From contig JAFWXR010000058.1 in the NCBI GenBank assembly GCA_017517965.1, forward strand, positions 1 through 64,000: DNA of 64,000 nucleotides, in the 5' to 3' direction. Positions 9,596-18,983 of this stretch are shown in pieces. The first letter of the stretch is position 1; the number at the start of each line of letters is the position of its first letter. Below the pieces are notes generated by a model that ran no database searches, had not been told where the DNA came from, and saw nothing but the letters and a program-made list of their open reading frames with translations. The position numbers were made by a program, and so were the translations under genes. This DNA comes from Clostridia bacterium (GTDB lineage Bacteria > Bacillota > Clostridia > Oscillospirales > Feifaniaceae).

Positions 9596-11666
9596 TTTTA
9601 CCTCCTGTGCAAGACTCATTTGAGCATACGAGAGTAAACTTCCCCTTAAAGCCCATCTTTTTAAGAAGAACACTTCCGCAAGCTTCGCATAACTTGTCAG
9701 TCGGCTCATGCCATGTCATAAAATCACATTTAGGCGCATCACTGCAGCCGTAATACTTGTTTCCGTTTTTCGAGAATTTAAGCAAAATCTCATTACCGCA
9801 TTTAGGGCATTTCGCACCTGTCGGATAGGTTATCGCTTTGGTGTTTTTGCAATTTGGGTAATTGGGACATGCAAGGAACTTTCCGAAACGACCTGTTTTT
9901 ACAACCATCTTTGCACCGCAAAGTTCACACTCAACGTCGCTTTCTTCATCGGGAATCTTAATTCTTCCCGATTCCTTGTCGTCTTCTATCTTCTTTTTGG
10001 AAGCCTCAAGGTCATCATTAAAGCCTCTAACAACTTTAATCCAGTCCTCACTGCCCTCTTCAACCTTATCGAGTGCAAGTTCCATATTTGCCGTAAATTC
10101 GGTATCCACTATATTGGCAAATTTATCACACATATATTCGGTGGTAATAGTACCAAGCTGTGTAGGTTTAAAGAGTTTACCGTCTTTGACAACATACTCT
10201 CTCTGCAAAATCGTGGATATGGTAGGCGCATATGTGCTCGGTCTGCCTATTCCGTTTTCTTCGAGTGTTTTAATGAGCGATGCTTCTGTGTATCTTGACG
10301 GCGGTTGAGTAAACTTCTGCTCATTTGAGATATTATTCAACGTAATTCTGTCATCATTTACCAGTTCAGGAAGATCAGTTACATGGTCATCTTCAGGCTT
10401 ATCAGGTCTCTCATATACTGCCGCATAGCCTTTAAAAATAACTCTCTTTCCGTTTGCCTTGAAAAGATACTTGTCGTCGGCAGTTATATCCACTGCAACT
10501 GTGTCAAAGACTTCCGATGCCATCTGACAAGCTATATATCTGTCCCATATAAGTTTATACAATCTGTACTGATCATGATTTAAATTTTTTCTCACGTTTT
10601 CAGGACTGTATTTTGCAGACGTAGGTCTTATCGCTTCATGTGCATCCTGAGCGCCGTTTTTAGTCTTATAACGCCTTGCAGTCTTAGGAAGATATTCATT
10701 ACCGTATTTCTGTACAATATAATCTCTGGCTTCATTTATGGCATCTTCAGAAAGACGCAAAGAGTCAGTTCTCATATAGGTGATAAGACCGGTCAGTCCC
10801 GCACCGGGAATATCTATACCTTCGTACAGTTGCTGCGCTATCTGCATAGTACGTTTTGATGACATATTAAGAAGTCTCGATGCATCCTGTTGCAAGGTTG
10901 ACGTTGTGAATGGCGGAGCAGGATTTTTTGATTTCTTCTCATTTTTAACCTTTGTAACTTTCCATTCAGCACCCTCAACGGCATCAGTAATCTCTTTTGC
11001 ACGTTCACCCTTTTTAACGGTTTCCTTCTTGCCACTCATACCGTGATATCTTGCAGTAAATTCGTTCTCGTCTTTACTGAGAAACGCCTCAATATGCCAG
11101 TATTCCTGAGGTACAAACGCATTTATTTCATTTTCCCTGTCAACGATAAGTTTTGTTGCAACAGACTGTACTCGTCCTGCCGAAAGACCTTTTCTTATCT
11201 TTCTCCACAGAATAGGGCTTATGCCGTAACCCACAAGTCTGTCAAGCACGCGTCTTGCCTGTTGTGCATTAACAAGATCCATATTTATTTTTCTCGGATT
11301 AGCAACACCTGCAACAACAGCGCTTTTCGTTATTTCATTGAATGTTACTCTGACCTTTTCATCAAGATCTATTCCAAGCAGGTTGGCAAGATGCCACGAA
11401 ATAGCCTCACCTTCGCGGTCAGGGTCAGTTGCGAGGTATATCTTTTTTGCAGATTTAGCCTCTTTTTTCAAGTCGCTTATAAGTGACGACTTTCCTCTGA
11501 TCGAAATATACTGAGGCTTGAAATCATTTTCAACATCAATGCCAAGTTTACTTTTCGGCAGATCTCTGATATGTCCCATAGATGCGACAACTTTATAATT
11601 GGAACCGAGATACTTTTTTATAGTTTTGGCTTTCGCCGGTGACTCAACAATCAAAAGATTTGACAT
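9588..11666 (-). CDS. topA: DNA topoisomerase I
   Basis: Type IA topoisomerase of 692 residues that relaxes negative supercoils. The N-terminal Toprim begins [13 protein letters not shown] and includes the acidic DPDREGE. The active-site Tyr lies in [10 protein letters not shown]. The C-terminus holds three zinc-ribbon modules: CELCGAKM...CPNYPNC, CPKCGNE...CSDAPKC and CEACGSV...CSNESC, all with four Cys. It follows dprA, a conserved Firmicutes arrangement. Confidence 0.97.
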   Translation of the reverse strand: MSNLLIVESPAKAKTIKKYLGSNYKVVASMGHIRDLPKSKLGIDVENDFKPQYISIRGKSSLISDLKKEAKSAKKIYLATDPDREGEAISWHLANLLGIDLDEKVRVTFNEITKSAVVAGVANPRKINMDLVNAQQARRVLDRLVGYGISPILWRKIRKGLSAGRVQSVATKLIVDRENEINAFVPQEYWHIEAFLSKDENEFTARYHGMSGKKETVKKGERAKEITDAVEGAEWKVTKVKNEKKSKNPAPPFTTSTLQQDASRLLNMSSKRTMQIAQQLYEGIDIPGAGLTGLITYMRTDSLRLSEDAINEARDYIVQKYGNEYLPKTARRYKTKNGAQDAHEAIRPTSAKYSPENVRKNLNHDQYRLYKLIWDRYIACQMASEVFDTVAVDITADDKYLFKANGKRVIFKGYAAVYERPDKPEDDHVTDLPELVNDDRITLNNISNEQKFTQPPSRYTEASLIKTLEENGIGRPSTYAPTISTILQREYVVKDGKLFKPTQLGTITTEYMCDKFANIVDTEFTANMELALDKVEEGSEDWIKVVRGFNDDLEASKKKIEDDKESGRIKIPDEESDVECELCGAKMVVKTGRFGKFLACPNYPNCKNTKAITYPTGAKCPKCGNEILLKFSKNGNKYYGCSDAPKCDFMTWHEPTDKLCEACGSVLLKKMGFKGKFTLVCSNESCTGGKND

Positions 11667-11689
11667 TAGATAACTTCCTCTTCAACAAA

Positions 11690-12838
11690 TTATTTTATAC
11701 GGTAAATTCCGTTAATTCTTAATACGTAGCCCTTCATTTCAAGCAATGACAAAGCACTCATCAAAATATGTGCAGGATACCCAAGTTCTTTTGCAAGATT
11801 CTCAAATGATATTCCGTCACTTTTCTGTATTGCAGTATAGACGTTTTTTTCATTTTCAGTCATAACAAAATCACTGGCTTTAACAACGTTTTCGCGTTTT
11901 AACGTCTTTTTAATTTCAGGCTTTTCTATTATAGGTTTATCGATTTGCTGTACCTGTTTTATCATTTTATCAGGATATACACCCATATATTCTTCAATTA
12001 TATCAAGTGCGCAGGTTACAGGCTTCGCACCGTTCTTGATAAGATTATTTGAAAGTGTAAATAAATATACATCACCGGGCACCACAAAAATATCCTTATT
12101 TTGTGATATAGCATGTGTGACAGTCAGCGACGTACCGCTATGTTCAGCCGCCTGCACCACAATTACGCCGTCGGCAATACCGCTGATAAGCCTGTTTCTC
12201 GGATTGAAATTTTCTCTGTTTGCAGAAACACCGGGAGGATATTCGCTGATTATTCCGCCACTGCTCATTACAAAATCTGCAAGTTCAGTATGTTCAACCG
12301 GGTATATTTTATCAAGGCCTCTTGCTAAAAATCCCGTAGTTACGCCCTGCGACATAAGAGCGGCCTTGTGTGCAACAGAATCAATACCGTAAGCAAGACC
12401 GCTGACAATAATAAAACCGTTGTCAGCAAGACCACGAACAATCTCATCAGTTACACGACGTGACGAGTCTATCGGATCTCTTGCACCAACTACGGATATA
12501 ACGATATTATTGTCAAAATCAGGTAATTTTCCTTTTGTGTATAATACCACGGGAGGTTGATAAAGCTGTCTGAATTTATACGGATAATTATCATCCTCAA
12601 AAGTGATTATATCAATATTCAGATGCTTACATTCTTCAATTACTTTCTCAGCATTTTTGAGAGATTTATCCAAAAGAAATTTTTTATCGGTTCCTCTTAA
12701 ATACTGCAGGTCACTGTAGTCTTCTCTTTCATATACGTCTGCTATTGTACCGCAGTCTTCGACAAGTTTTACAAAGAATGGCATATTCTGTCTGTATTTG
12801 AGCGTGAGCCACAAATACAGAAGTGTGTTATCCGTCAT
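11690..12838 (-). CDS. dprA: DNA-processing protein DprA
   Basis: Loads RecA on incoming single-stranded DNA during natural transformation; it is also present in many bacteria not known to be competent. It has 382 residues: an N-terminal helical region, a Rossmann-fold core with SVVGARDP, SGLAYGIDSVAHKAAL and FNPRNRLISG, and a C-terminal winged-helix domain (about 315-380, TENEKNVYTAIQKSDG). The start overlaps the upstream methylase stop by 4 bp (ATGA). ComEC, also in this window, would supply the DNA, so part of the uptake machinery is present. Confidence 0.95.
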   Translation of the reverse strand: MTDNTLLYLWLTLKYRQNMPFFVKLVEDCGTIADVYEREDYSDLQYLRGTDKKFLLDKSLKNAEKVIEECKHLNIDIITFEDDNYPYKFRQLYQPPVVLYTKGKLPDFDNNIVISVVGARDPIDSSRRVTDEIVRGLADNGFIIVSGLAYGIDSVAHKAALMSQGVTTGFLARGLDKIYPVEHTELADFVMSSGGIISEYPPGVSANRENFNPRNRLISGIADGVIVVQAAEHSGTSLTVTHAISQNKDIFVVPGDVYLFTLSNNLIKNGAKPVTCALDIIEEYMGVYPDKMIKQVQQIDKPIIEKPEIKKTLKRENVVKASDFVMTENEKNVYTAIQKSDGISFENLAKELGYPAHILMSALSLLEMKGYVLRINGIYRIK

Positions 12839-13584
12839 TTACACATCTCCCAAATCAAAATCGAAGCTGCCGCAGAAGCATTCAGGGACTCCGTAACACC
12901 TTTCATGGGGATGTAAACCTTTTTATCGCATTTCAAAACAAAATTTCTGCTAAGCCCGTTACCTTCATTTCCGATAGCAACTGCAGATTTTTCATCAAAA
13001 GATACTTCATTTACAGGACACGCCGTATCATCAAGCACAGCCGCATATACGGATATTTTTTCACTATCAAAAAATTCAAACGCATCATCTGCATTTTTAA
13101 ACTTGATTACGGGCATACGAAGTGCAGCGCCCATTGCCGAACGCATAACCTTGCCCGAATATCTGTCAGGTGCACTGCCCACAACACATACAGCGTCAAT
13201 CCCCATTGCTTCGGCTGTTCTTATAACGGTTCCGAAATTACCGGGGTCCTGTATATTTTCAAGAACCACCAATTTATCAAATTTGTCTGCTTTAATCTCC
13301 AGAACCTCAAAAACCGCCACTATGCCCTGTGGATTTTCCGTTTCAGTAATCTTGCCAAACACCCGTTCATCAACCGTATGCGCCCCATTTTGAATGTATG
13401 ACATATATTCCGTGCTTTTACTTTCAAGAACAAAACAGTCCTTCATCTTATATCCGCATTTCAATGCTTCTTCTATGAGTTTTTTTCCTTCAAGTAAAAA
13501 AGCATTCTGCTTTTTTCTGCCCGACACGTTCTTAAGTGAAGAAGCAAATTTTACCCTTGAATTTTCAAGACTAGTGATTAACAT
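12835..13584 (-). CDS. TrmH/SpoU-family RNA 2'-O-methyltransferase
   Basis: SPOUT-class rRNA/tRNA ribose methyltransferase, 249 residues. An N-terminal substrate-binding domain (FLLEGKKLIEEAL) is followed by the knotted domain with LENIQDPGNFGTVIRTAEAMG (motif 1), IGNEGNGLS (motif 2) and VYIPMKGVTESLNASAAASI (motif 3). The exact target (23S G2251 as RlmB, or another site as in YsgA) cannot be fixed. The frame opens at a TTG at 13593, but AAAGG suits the ATG at 13584. Confidence 0.92.
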   Translation of the reverse strand: MLITSLENSRVKFASSLKNVSGRKKQNAFLLEGKKLIEEALKCGYKMKDCFVLESKSTEYMSYIQNGAHTVDERVFGKITETENPQGIVAVFEVLEIKADKFDKLVVLENIQDPGNFGTVIRTAEAMGIDAVCVVGSAPDRYSGKVMRSAMGAALRMPVIKFKNADDAFEFFDSEKISVYAAVLDDTACPVNEVSFDEKSAVAIGNEGNGLSRNFVLKCDKKVYIPMKGVTESLNASAAASILIWEMCK

Positions 13585-13596
13585 ATCACACAACCT

Positions 13597-14241
13597 TTAA
13601 CCGATAATTTTTTCTATATGTTCGTCATCTCCGACTATTGCAAGTATACAATCTTTATCAAGCGGCTTCTTTGGATCAACGTTGACCTGCGCATTATCAC
13701 CGTTAATTATTGCAATAACGTTCACGTTGTACTTTACTCTTACATTAAGTTCTGCGAGCGACTTGCCTGCCCACTTTTCAGGACATTTTATTTCTACCAC
13801 GGCGGCATTTCCCGAAAGTTCTATATAATCGTGAACTTTGTTCATTGAAAGAAGTTTTGCCATTCTTATTCCCATATCTTCTTCAGGAAAAACCACTTTG
13901 TCGGCACCTATCTGTTTTAAAAGTTTCGCGTGTGTCGCACTCTTCGCTTTAGCAATTATCTCTTTAACTCCAAGTTCCTTTAATGCCATCGTAATCATTG
14001 CACTGTCTTCCACGTTTGAAGCTGCCGCAACTATAACTACATCACAATCTGCAACACCCAGACTATTTAAAACTTCAACATTTTTAGCATCACAGCAATA
14101 TATTTTTTCAACGTATGAATCCAAAGGTTCAAGCACGTTTTTATCTCTGTCAATAAGTATAACACTTTTACCCATACTGCCGAGTGCTGTTGCAAGTGCA
14201 GTTCCGAATTTACCTGCACCTATTATTGCGAAATTATTCAT
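13597..14241 (-). CDS. ktrA: Potassium uptake regulator, KtrA/TrkA type
   Basis: Cytosolic regulatory ring subunit of a Ktr/Trk potassium transporter, 214 residues. The RCK-N Rossmann domain begins FAIIGAGKFGTALATAL (nucleotide-binding GxGxxG) and includes LIDRD and the acidic PEEDMG segment. RCK-C occupies about 130-214. An upstream GTG at 14250 is in frame, but AGGTGAT supports the ATG at 14241, 9 bp after the ktrB stop. It forms a two-gene transporter unit with ktrB. Confidence 0.93.
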   Translation of the reverse strand: MNNFAIIGAGKFGTALATALGSMGKSVILIDRDKNVLEPLDSYVEKIYCCDAKNVEVLNSLGVADCDVVIVAAASNVEDSAMITMALKELGVKEIIAKAKSATHAKLLKQIGADKVVFPEEDMGIRMAKLLSMNKVHDYIELSGNAAVVEIKCPEKWAGKSLAELNVRVKYNVNVIAIINGDNAQVNVDPKKPLDKDCILAIVGDDEHIEKIIG

Positions 14242-14250
14242 ATCAATCAC

Positions 14251-15597
14251 CTATCCTACCAACATTTTTGCATCAAGATACTCTACAAGATTTTCTTCAT
14301 TCTTAAGTTGACTTGCTATTGAACAACTCAGTGTCAATATACCAAGCCTTCCCATAAACATAAGCAAAATTAACAGTATCTTACCAATTGCCGAAAGCGC
14401 AGTCGTAATTCCCATTGTTACGCCGACCGTGCCGAAAGCCGAAACACATTCAAACAGAATACACGATAACGGTGCATCTTCCGTATACGAAAGAAGTGCA
14501 ACCGACAAAATGAGTATCAATATGCCGACCACCACAATGGTAAATGCCCTGTATATCGTGTTACGGTTTATTCTTCTGTTAAAAATAACAATTTCACTTC
14601 TACCCCTGAGTATATTCCTTACCGTCAACATAACGATTGCGAAAGTACCCGTCTTTATACCGCCTGCTGTCGAGCCGGACGAGCCGCCTATAAACATCAG
14701 CAGACATGACATAAGTACCGTAAGCCTGGTAATCGCCGAAAGGTCCACAGTATTGAAGCCGGCAGTCCTGAACGTAACCGACTGGAAAAACGAAGCTAAT
14801 ATTTTATCTCCAACCGTCATTTTTCCGATTGTTGCCGGATTATTCCATTCAAACAATGCAAACAGAAATGCACCGCCTACAAGAAGTACAGCTGAAGTTA
14901 TAAGCACCATTTTCGTATAAGGGGAAATCTTTTTATTTTTCTTGTGTTCAAGCAGTTCCATCCACACAAGGTATCCGAGACCGCCCATAGTAATGAGAGC
15001 CATTATGATAATATTCACATAAAGGTCGTCCGCATAGGAAGTTAGACTTGAAAAGTTTCCCATTACATCAAAGCCCGCATTACAAAAAGCTGATACAGCA
15101 TGAAATACCGATGCATACACCGCTTTACCCACACTCATCTGCGTTACAAATCTGAAAAACAGAAGTAATGCAGCAACACCTTCGCACCCAAAAGTAACTT
15201 TGGCAACAAAACGAAGCATATGTTTAATATCGCTTATGTAATCAATGTTAAGCCCCTGCAGAACCGCCTCTCTATCGGAAAATTTATTACCTTTAAAAAG
15301 CAGAATTCGCAGAAAACCGGCAACCGTCATAAATCCAAGACCGCCTATCTGAATCATAAGCAATATAACCGTCTGTCCAAACACCGACCATCCGGTACCC
15401 GTATCCCTGACAACAAGACCAGTTACGCAGGTCGCACTTGTCGCGGTAAAAAGGCTGTCCAAAAACGATACCGATTTTCCGTCAGCAGAAGAAACGGGTA
15501 ACGTCAGCAACAATGCACCCACTAATATCACAGCAACAAAGCCTAATATAATCATACGACCCGGCGTTGATTTATTAATCACTCTTTGTTTTGCCAT
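14251..15597 (-). CDS. ktrB: Potassium channel subunit, KtrB/TrkH type
   Basis: Integral membrane K+ translocating subunit of 448 residues, built from four M1-P-M2 repeats. The four pore filters can be seen: ATCVTGLVV, FCNAGFDVM, FRTAGFNTV and FGTVGVTM, each with the conserved Gly. Many hydrophobic segments surround them. GGAGG at 15603-15607 fixes the ATG at 15597; the longer frame uses a TTG without a site. It has its own promoter right after the rplT terminator and heads the operon reaching plsX. Confidence 0.94.
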   Translation of the reverse strand: MAKQRVINKSTPGRMIILGFVAVILVGALLLTLPVSSADGKSVSFLDSLFTATSATCVTGLVVRDTGTGWSVFGQTVILLMIQIGGLGFMTVAGFLRILLFKGNKFSDREAVLQGLNIDYISDIKHMLRFVAKVTFGCEGVAALLLFFRFVTQMSVGKAVYASVFHAVSAFCNAGFDVMGNFSSLTSYADDLYVNIIIMALITMGGLGYLVWMELLEHKKNKKISPYTKMVLITSAVLLVGGAFLFALFEWNNPATIGKMTVGDKILASFFQSVTFRTAGFNTVDLSAITRLTVLMSCLLMFIGGSSGSTAGGIKTGTFAIVMLTVRNILRGRSEIVIFNRRINRNTIYRAFTIVVVGILILILSVALLSYTEDAPLSCILFECVSAFGTVGVTMGITTALSAIGKILLILLMFMGRLGILTLSCSIASQLKNEENLVEYLDAKMLVG

Positions 15598-15627
15598 ACA
15601 CGCCTCCAAAATCTTACTATTATATAT

Positions 15628-15655
15628 ATTATAGGAAAAAATATTTTACTGTCAA
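15628..15655 (-). promoter_or_regulatory. ktrB operon promoter
   Basis: Minus strand TTGACA (15650-15655), 16-bp spacer, consensus TATAAT (15628-15633), about 30 bp ahead of the ktrB start. Confidence 0.85.
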
Positions 15656-15671
15656 CAAATTTTATCAGAGA

Positions 15672-15709
15672 GATAAAAAAATAGGAATGGTATATCCTAC
15701 CATTCCTAT
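15672..15709 (-). terminator. infC-rpmI-rplT terminator
   Basis: Minus-strand perfect 12-bp stem (ATAGGAATGGTA/TACCATTCCTAT, 5-nt loop, 15681-15709) followed by TTTTTTATC. Confidence 0.9.
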
Positions 15710-15722
15710 TGCTTTAATCAAA

Positions 15723-16076
15723 TTAAAGAGCTGCCTTTGCCTTTGCAACGAGTTCAGCAAATGCTTTTTCGTCTGTAATAGCAATTTCAGCGAGAACCTT
15801 TCTGTTGAGTTCGATTTCAGCCTTCTTAAGACCGTTGATAAACTGTGAATAGTTTATACCGTTGTTCTTGCAAGCTGCTGAAATTCTTGTAATCCAGAGA
15901 GCTCTGAAATCTCTTTTCTTAAGCTTTCTGCTGACGTAAGCGTACTGACCTGACTTGGTAACAGCCTGCTTAGCCATCTTAAAGTTTTTGCTCTTAGCGC
16001 CAAAATATCCCTTGGCAAGCTTTAAAACCTTTTTTCTTCTTTTGCGAGTCATCATCGCACCTTTAACACGTGCCAT
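15723..16076 (-). CDS. rplT: 50S ribosomal protein L20
   Basis: Primary 23S rRNA-binding assembly protein, 117 residues, highly basic; family features are [23 protein letters not shown] and [20 protein letters not shown]. In Firmicutes L20 represses its own infC-rpmI-rplT operon through the leader RNA. GGAGG precedes the ATG. It is the last gene of the operon, followed by a strong terminator. Confidence 0.98.
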   Translation of the reverse strand: MARVKGAMMTRKRRKKVLKLAKGYFGAKSKNFKMAKQAVTKSGQYAYVSRKLKKRDFRALWITRISAACKNNGINYSQFINGLKKAEIELNRKVLAEIAITDEKAFAELVAKAKAAL

Positions 16077-16107
16077 ATATCATTAACCTCCGTAAATTTC
16101 TAATCAA

Positions 16108-16305
16108 TTAAAGATAAGGGATAAGCTTCTTAACATTTGCAACGTTTGTCTTGTCTGCATATGTTCCCTGACGAAGACCTCTTTTTCTCTTAGATGTCTT
16201 CTTGTTAAGAATGTGGCTCTTAAAAGCCTTTGCGCGCTTAATTTTGCCGTTCTTAGTAACGGAAAATCTTTTTTTAGCACCTGAATGTGTCTTGATCTTA
16301 GGCAT
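16108..16305 (-). CDS. rpmI: 50S ribosomal protein L35
   Basis: Small basic ribosomal protein, 65 residues, with the classic N-terminus [14 protein letters not shown] and a C-terminal KLIPYL. Two ATGs lie six bases apart. AGGAG is two bases from the first (16311) and seven from the second (16305), and the second gives the family N-terminus. It lies between infC and rplT. Confidence 0.97.
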   Translation of the reverse strand: MPKIKTHSGAKKRFSVTKNGKIKRAKAFKSHILNKKTSKRKRGLRQGTYADKTNVANVKKLIPYL

Positions 16306-16335
16306 TTTCATTCTCCTTTATTTAAAAATAATAAT

Positions 16336-16854
16336 TTACTTTGCAGGTTTCGCTGCCATAAATAAGAACAGATTTCTACCCTCTTGCTTTGCCGACTTTT
16401 CGACAATGCCGAATTCCTCACAAGCTTCTGCGAAATTAGCAAGCATTTCTCTTCCGTATTCCATATGCGCCATTTCTCTGCCGCGGAAACGAACGGAAAC
16501 CTTTACCTTGTCGCCGCCCTTAAGGAATTTCTGGGCTGCTTTAACCTTGGTATTAAAGTCATTAGTATCGATATTAACGGACAGTCTGATCTCTTTAACG
16601 TCGACAACATGCTGATTCTTTCTGGCTTCTTTTTCCTTCTTAGCCTGTTCATAGACATACTTGCCGTAGTCAAGGACCTTACATACGGGAGGATTTGCCG
16701 TAGGCGCTATTTTTGCAAGGTCAAGATTTGCATCATATGCAATCTTGAGTGCTGCTTCTGCAGACATAACACCAAGCTGTTCTCCGTTTGCTCCGATAAG
16801 ACGAACTTCTTTGTCTCTAATTTCCTCGTTAATTGAGAGTTCTTTTTTACTGAT
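16336..16854 (-). CDS. infC: Translation initiation factor IF-3 (ATC start)
   Basis: IF-3 binds the 30S subunit and proofreads the initiation codon. The C-domain is clear (VKVSVRFRGREMAHMEYG), and the N-domain reads SKKELSINEEIRDKEVRLIG, which extends 29 codons beyond the first ATG (16767). Upstream in the same frame a TAA stop is reached with no ATG, GTG or TTG on the way. The only plausible start is ATC at 16852-16854, which has GGAGGTG at proper spacing and yields 172 residues, the family length. Rare AUU/AUC starts are known for infC and let IF-3 repress its own translation. The start is inferred from these constraints. Confidence 0.93.
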   Translation of the reverse strand: MSKKELSINEEIRDKEVRLIGANGEQLGVMSAEAALKIAYDANLDLAKIAPTANPPVCKVLDYGKYVYEQAKKEKEARKNQHVVDVKEIRLSVNIDTNDFNTKVKAAQKFLKGGDKVKVSVRFRGREMAHMEYGREMLANFAEACEEFGIVEKSAKQEGRNLFLFMAAKPAK

Positions 16855-16861
16855 GACAGGA

Positions 16862-17010
16862 CACCTCCATAAATTTCCTTAACAAAAAAGCGGGCAGAAA
16901 ACTGCCCGCAACAATACCCAATTATGCTATACATATAGCGAGTATTGACCGTATAAGCTCAATTACCATACGGTGAGAAGGCAGAACCATCTACTTCTTT
17001 GTACTTTATT
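16862..17010 (-). promoter_or_regulatory. infC leader, probable L20 leader (attenuator)
   Basis: A leader of about 140 nt precedes infC. On the minus strand a two-part stem is seen: outer CAATACTC/GGGTATTG (16940-16947 with 16912-16919, one wobble) enclosing GCTATA/TATAGC (16926-16939). It is followed at once by a strong terminator hairpin. An upstream CTGCC could pair with the terminator's 5' arm as an antiterminator. This layout fits L20-controlled attenuation known for this operon in Bacillus; assignment to that RNA family is inference. Confidence 0.6.
16884..16909 (-). terminator. Attenuator hairpin in infC leader
   Basis: Minus-strand GCGGGCAG/CTGCCCGC stem with a 4-nt loop (16890-16909) followed by six Ts (16884-16889), about 30 nt before the infC start. 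Confidence 0.85.
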
Positions 17011-17038
17011 AGTATACCACGTTTTTTCTCCGTGTCAA
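17011..17038 (-). promoter_or_regulatory. infC operon promoter
   Basis: Minus strand TTGACA (17033-17038), 16-bp spacer, TATACT (17011-17016). It starts only a few bases after the obgE stop. Confidence 0.85.
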
Positions 17039-17041
17039 CTA

Positions 17042-18319
17042 TTATTTTAAATATTCAAAGCGAAGATTGTATATATCAATAGTATCGCCCTCTTTTACGC
17101 CGAACTCCTCGAGTTTATCGTAAACACCCGTCGTTTTGAGGACCTTATTCATATAACTGATATCTTCATAATCAGACGGATCAATATGGTGCAGTTTTTC
17201 AAAAATCCAATCTGCACGTACATAGTATATGCCGCTTTCAAATTTAATATCAATATCTCTGCTTGTTCTCTTTTCTGCTACGATATCATCGATATTTATT
17301 TCTTCTTCATACACCTTAAGGGGCGGAAGTTCACCAAGCGACGAATATACGTATCTTACAACTTCATCAAGTCCCTGCTTTGATGCCGCTGATATTCTGA
17401 AATATTTATACCCTTTTTCCTGAATATATTTTTCAAATTCTGCAGCTACGGCTTCATCAAAAATTATATCCGATTTATTTCCGCACACAACCTGAGGCAA
17501 TTTTGCAAGTTCAGGAGAAAAACGTTCAAGTTCAAGATTTATCTTTTCAAAATCACTTATCGGCTCTCTACCTTCGCTACCGCTTATATCAACGACGTGA
17601 ACAAGCATTCTGCATCTTTCAACGTGACGCAGAAACTCATGACCGAGACCTTCACCTTCACTTGCGCCTTCAATAAGACCGGGAATATCAGCCATAACGA
17701 AAGTTGCGCCGTCAAACGGTGCTACAACACCAAGTTGAGGTGTGAGCGTAGTAAAATGGTAATTTGCAATTTTGGGACGTGCGGCACTTACCATTGAAAG
17801 AAAAGTCGATTTTCCAACGTTAGGAAAACCTATAAGACCGACGTCAGCAAGAAGCTTAAGTTCAAGCACAACCATTCTCTCTCCGCCCTTTTCGCCGTTT
17901 TTGGCAAAACGGGGACACTGACGCGTCGGCGTTGCAAAATGGGTGTTTCCCCAGCCGCCTTTACCGCCTTTTATCATTTTAAAAGGCTTACCGTCAGACA
18001 TATCGTGTATAACTTTACCCGTTTCAAAATCTTTTATTATCGTGCCGACAGGTACTTTGATCTCAAGGTCCTTACCGCTTTTACCGAAGCACCTTGCACC
18101 CTTGCCGTTTTCACCGCTTTCAGCAACGTATTTTTTCTTATATTTGAAATCAAGAAGCGTATTCATATGATTATCAACCACAAAAACAACGCTTCCGCCA
18201 TTACCGCCGTCACCACCGTCGGGGCCGCCGTTTGCAACGTACTTTTCTCTGTGAAATGCAACCGCACCGTTGCCACCGTCGCCCGCCTTGACAAAAATCT
18301 TCGCTACATCTATAAACAT
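17042..18319 (-). CDS. obgE: GTPase Obg/CgtA
   Basis: Essential ribosome-associated GTPase, 425 residues. The Gly-rich OBG fold (about 1-158: KAGDGGNGAVAFHREKYV, GGPDGGDGGNGG) is followed by the G domain with GFPNVGKST, DIPGLIEGA and NKSD, then a C-terminal OCT domain (about 350-425) typical of Gram-positive Obg. It closes the rplU-prp-rpmA-obgE block. A terminator lies between rpmA and obgE, so its level may depend on read-through. Confidence 0.97.
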   Translation of the reverse strand: MFIDVAKIFVKAGDGGNGAVAFHREKYVANGGPDGGDGGNGGSVVFVVDNHMNTLLDFKYKKKYVAESGENGKGARCFGKSGKDLEIKVPVGTIIKDFETGKVIHDMSDGKPFKMIKGGKGGWGNTHFATPTRQCPRFAKNGEKGGERMVVLELKLLADVGLIGFPNVGKSTFLSMVSAARPKIANYHFTTLTPQLGVVAPFDGATFVMADIPGLIEGASEGEGLGHEFLRHVERCRMLVHVVDISGSEGREPISDFEKINLELERFSPELAKLPQVVCGNKSDIIFDEAVAAEFEKYIQEKGYKYFRISAASKQGLDEVVRYVYSSLGELPPLKVYEEEINIDDIVAEKRTSRDIDIKFESGIYYVRADWIFEKLHHIDPSDYEDISYMNKVLKTTGVYDKLEEFGVKEGDTIDIYNLRFEYLK

Positions 18320-18331
18320 CGGTTATCTCCC

Positions 18332-18365
18332 TAAAAATAACGGGAAAGGCGCATACCTTTCCCGT
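18332..18365 (-). terminator. rpmA terminator before obgE
   Basis: Minus-strand stem ACGGGAAAGG/CCTTTCCCGT (18340-18365, 6-nt loop) followed by TATTTTTA. It separates the ribosomal genes from obgE. Confidence 0.8.
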
Positions 18366-18381
18366 AATAAGTCAATCTGAA

Positions 18382-18666
18382 TTACTGTTCAACAGCATAA
18401 ACGCTGACTTTCTTTCTGTCCTTGCCGACTCTTTCGAAAGCTACCTTTCCGTCGATAAGTGCAAAAAGTGAGTCATCAGAACCTCTGCCGACATTGTTGC
18501 CGGGATGTATTTTAGTACCTCTCTGCTTTACGAGAATGTTGCCGGCAAGTACAAACTGACCGTCAGCTCTCTTTACACCGAGTCTCTTTGATTCTGAATC
18601 TCTACCGTTCTTGGTAGAACCCATACCTTTTTTATGTGCAAAAAACTGTATGCTTATTCTTAACAT
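18382..18666 (-). CDS. rpmA: 50S ribosomal protein L27, with cleavable N-terminus
   Basis: Ribosomal protein at the peptidyl transferase centre, 94 residues. The N-terminus [18 protein letters not shown] carries the Firmicutes extension; processing after the FF pair exposes AHKKG, the mature N-terminus. The rest ([33 protein letters not shown]) is standard. The processing protease gene prp lies immediately upstream in the operon. Confidence 0.97.
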   Translation of the reverse strand: MLRISIQFFAHKKGMGSTKNGRDSESKRLGVKRADGQFVLAGNILVKQRGTKIHPGNNVGRGSDDSLFALIDGKVAFERVGKDRKKVSVYAVEQ

Positions 18667-18670
18667 AGTG

Positions 18671-18982
18671 TTACACCTCCGATTTTTTAATAGTCAGATA
18701 CTCCGGATAACTCTCAGCTATTCCCTCTATCTGCAGCTCAAATGCTTTTATAAACATTCTGCAAAGTTCAGCTTTATCATTGTTTTTAACTTCTACCGAC
18801 AAAAGCGGTTTATCTGCATCAACCTCAATATCGCACTGCACACCGACTATCTCTGTGAGAGCATTAGCCGTAAGTTCAGCTGCACTTGAGACCGCAGCAC
18901 AGACTACATCCTGTCCCGCATCTGCATATCCACTGTGTCCGGTTACCGTAAAACCTTTATCCGAAATATTTACGAAAATCAT
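18671..18982 (-). CDS. prp: Ribosomal-processing cysteine protease Prp
   Basis: Removes the N-terminal extension of L27 in Firmicutes and related phyla. It has 103 residues, with catalytic His in [13 protein letters not shown] and catalytic Cys in [11 protein letters not shown], correctly spaced. It lies between rplU and rpmA, the usual place (ysxB in Bacillus). Confidence 0.95.
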   Translation of the reverse strand: MIFVNISDKGFTVTGHSGYADAGQDVVCAAVSSAAELTANALTEIVGVQCDIEVDADKPLLSVEVKNNDKAELCRMFIKAFELQIEGIAESYPEYLTIKKSEV

Positions 18983-18983
18983 C

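Noticed and set aside
16336-16767. infC starting at the internal ATG at 16767
   Set aside because: This would remove about 30 conserved residues of the IF-3 N-domain, and there is no ribosome site ahead of it.
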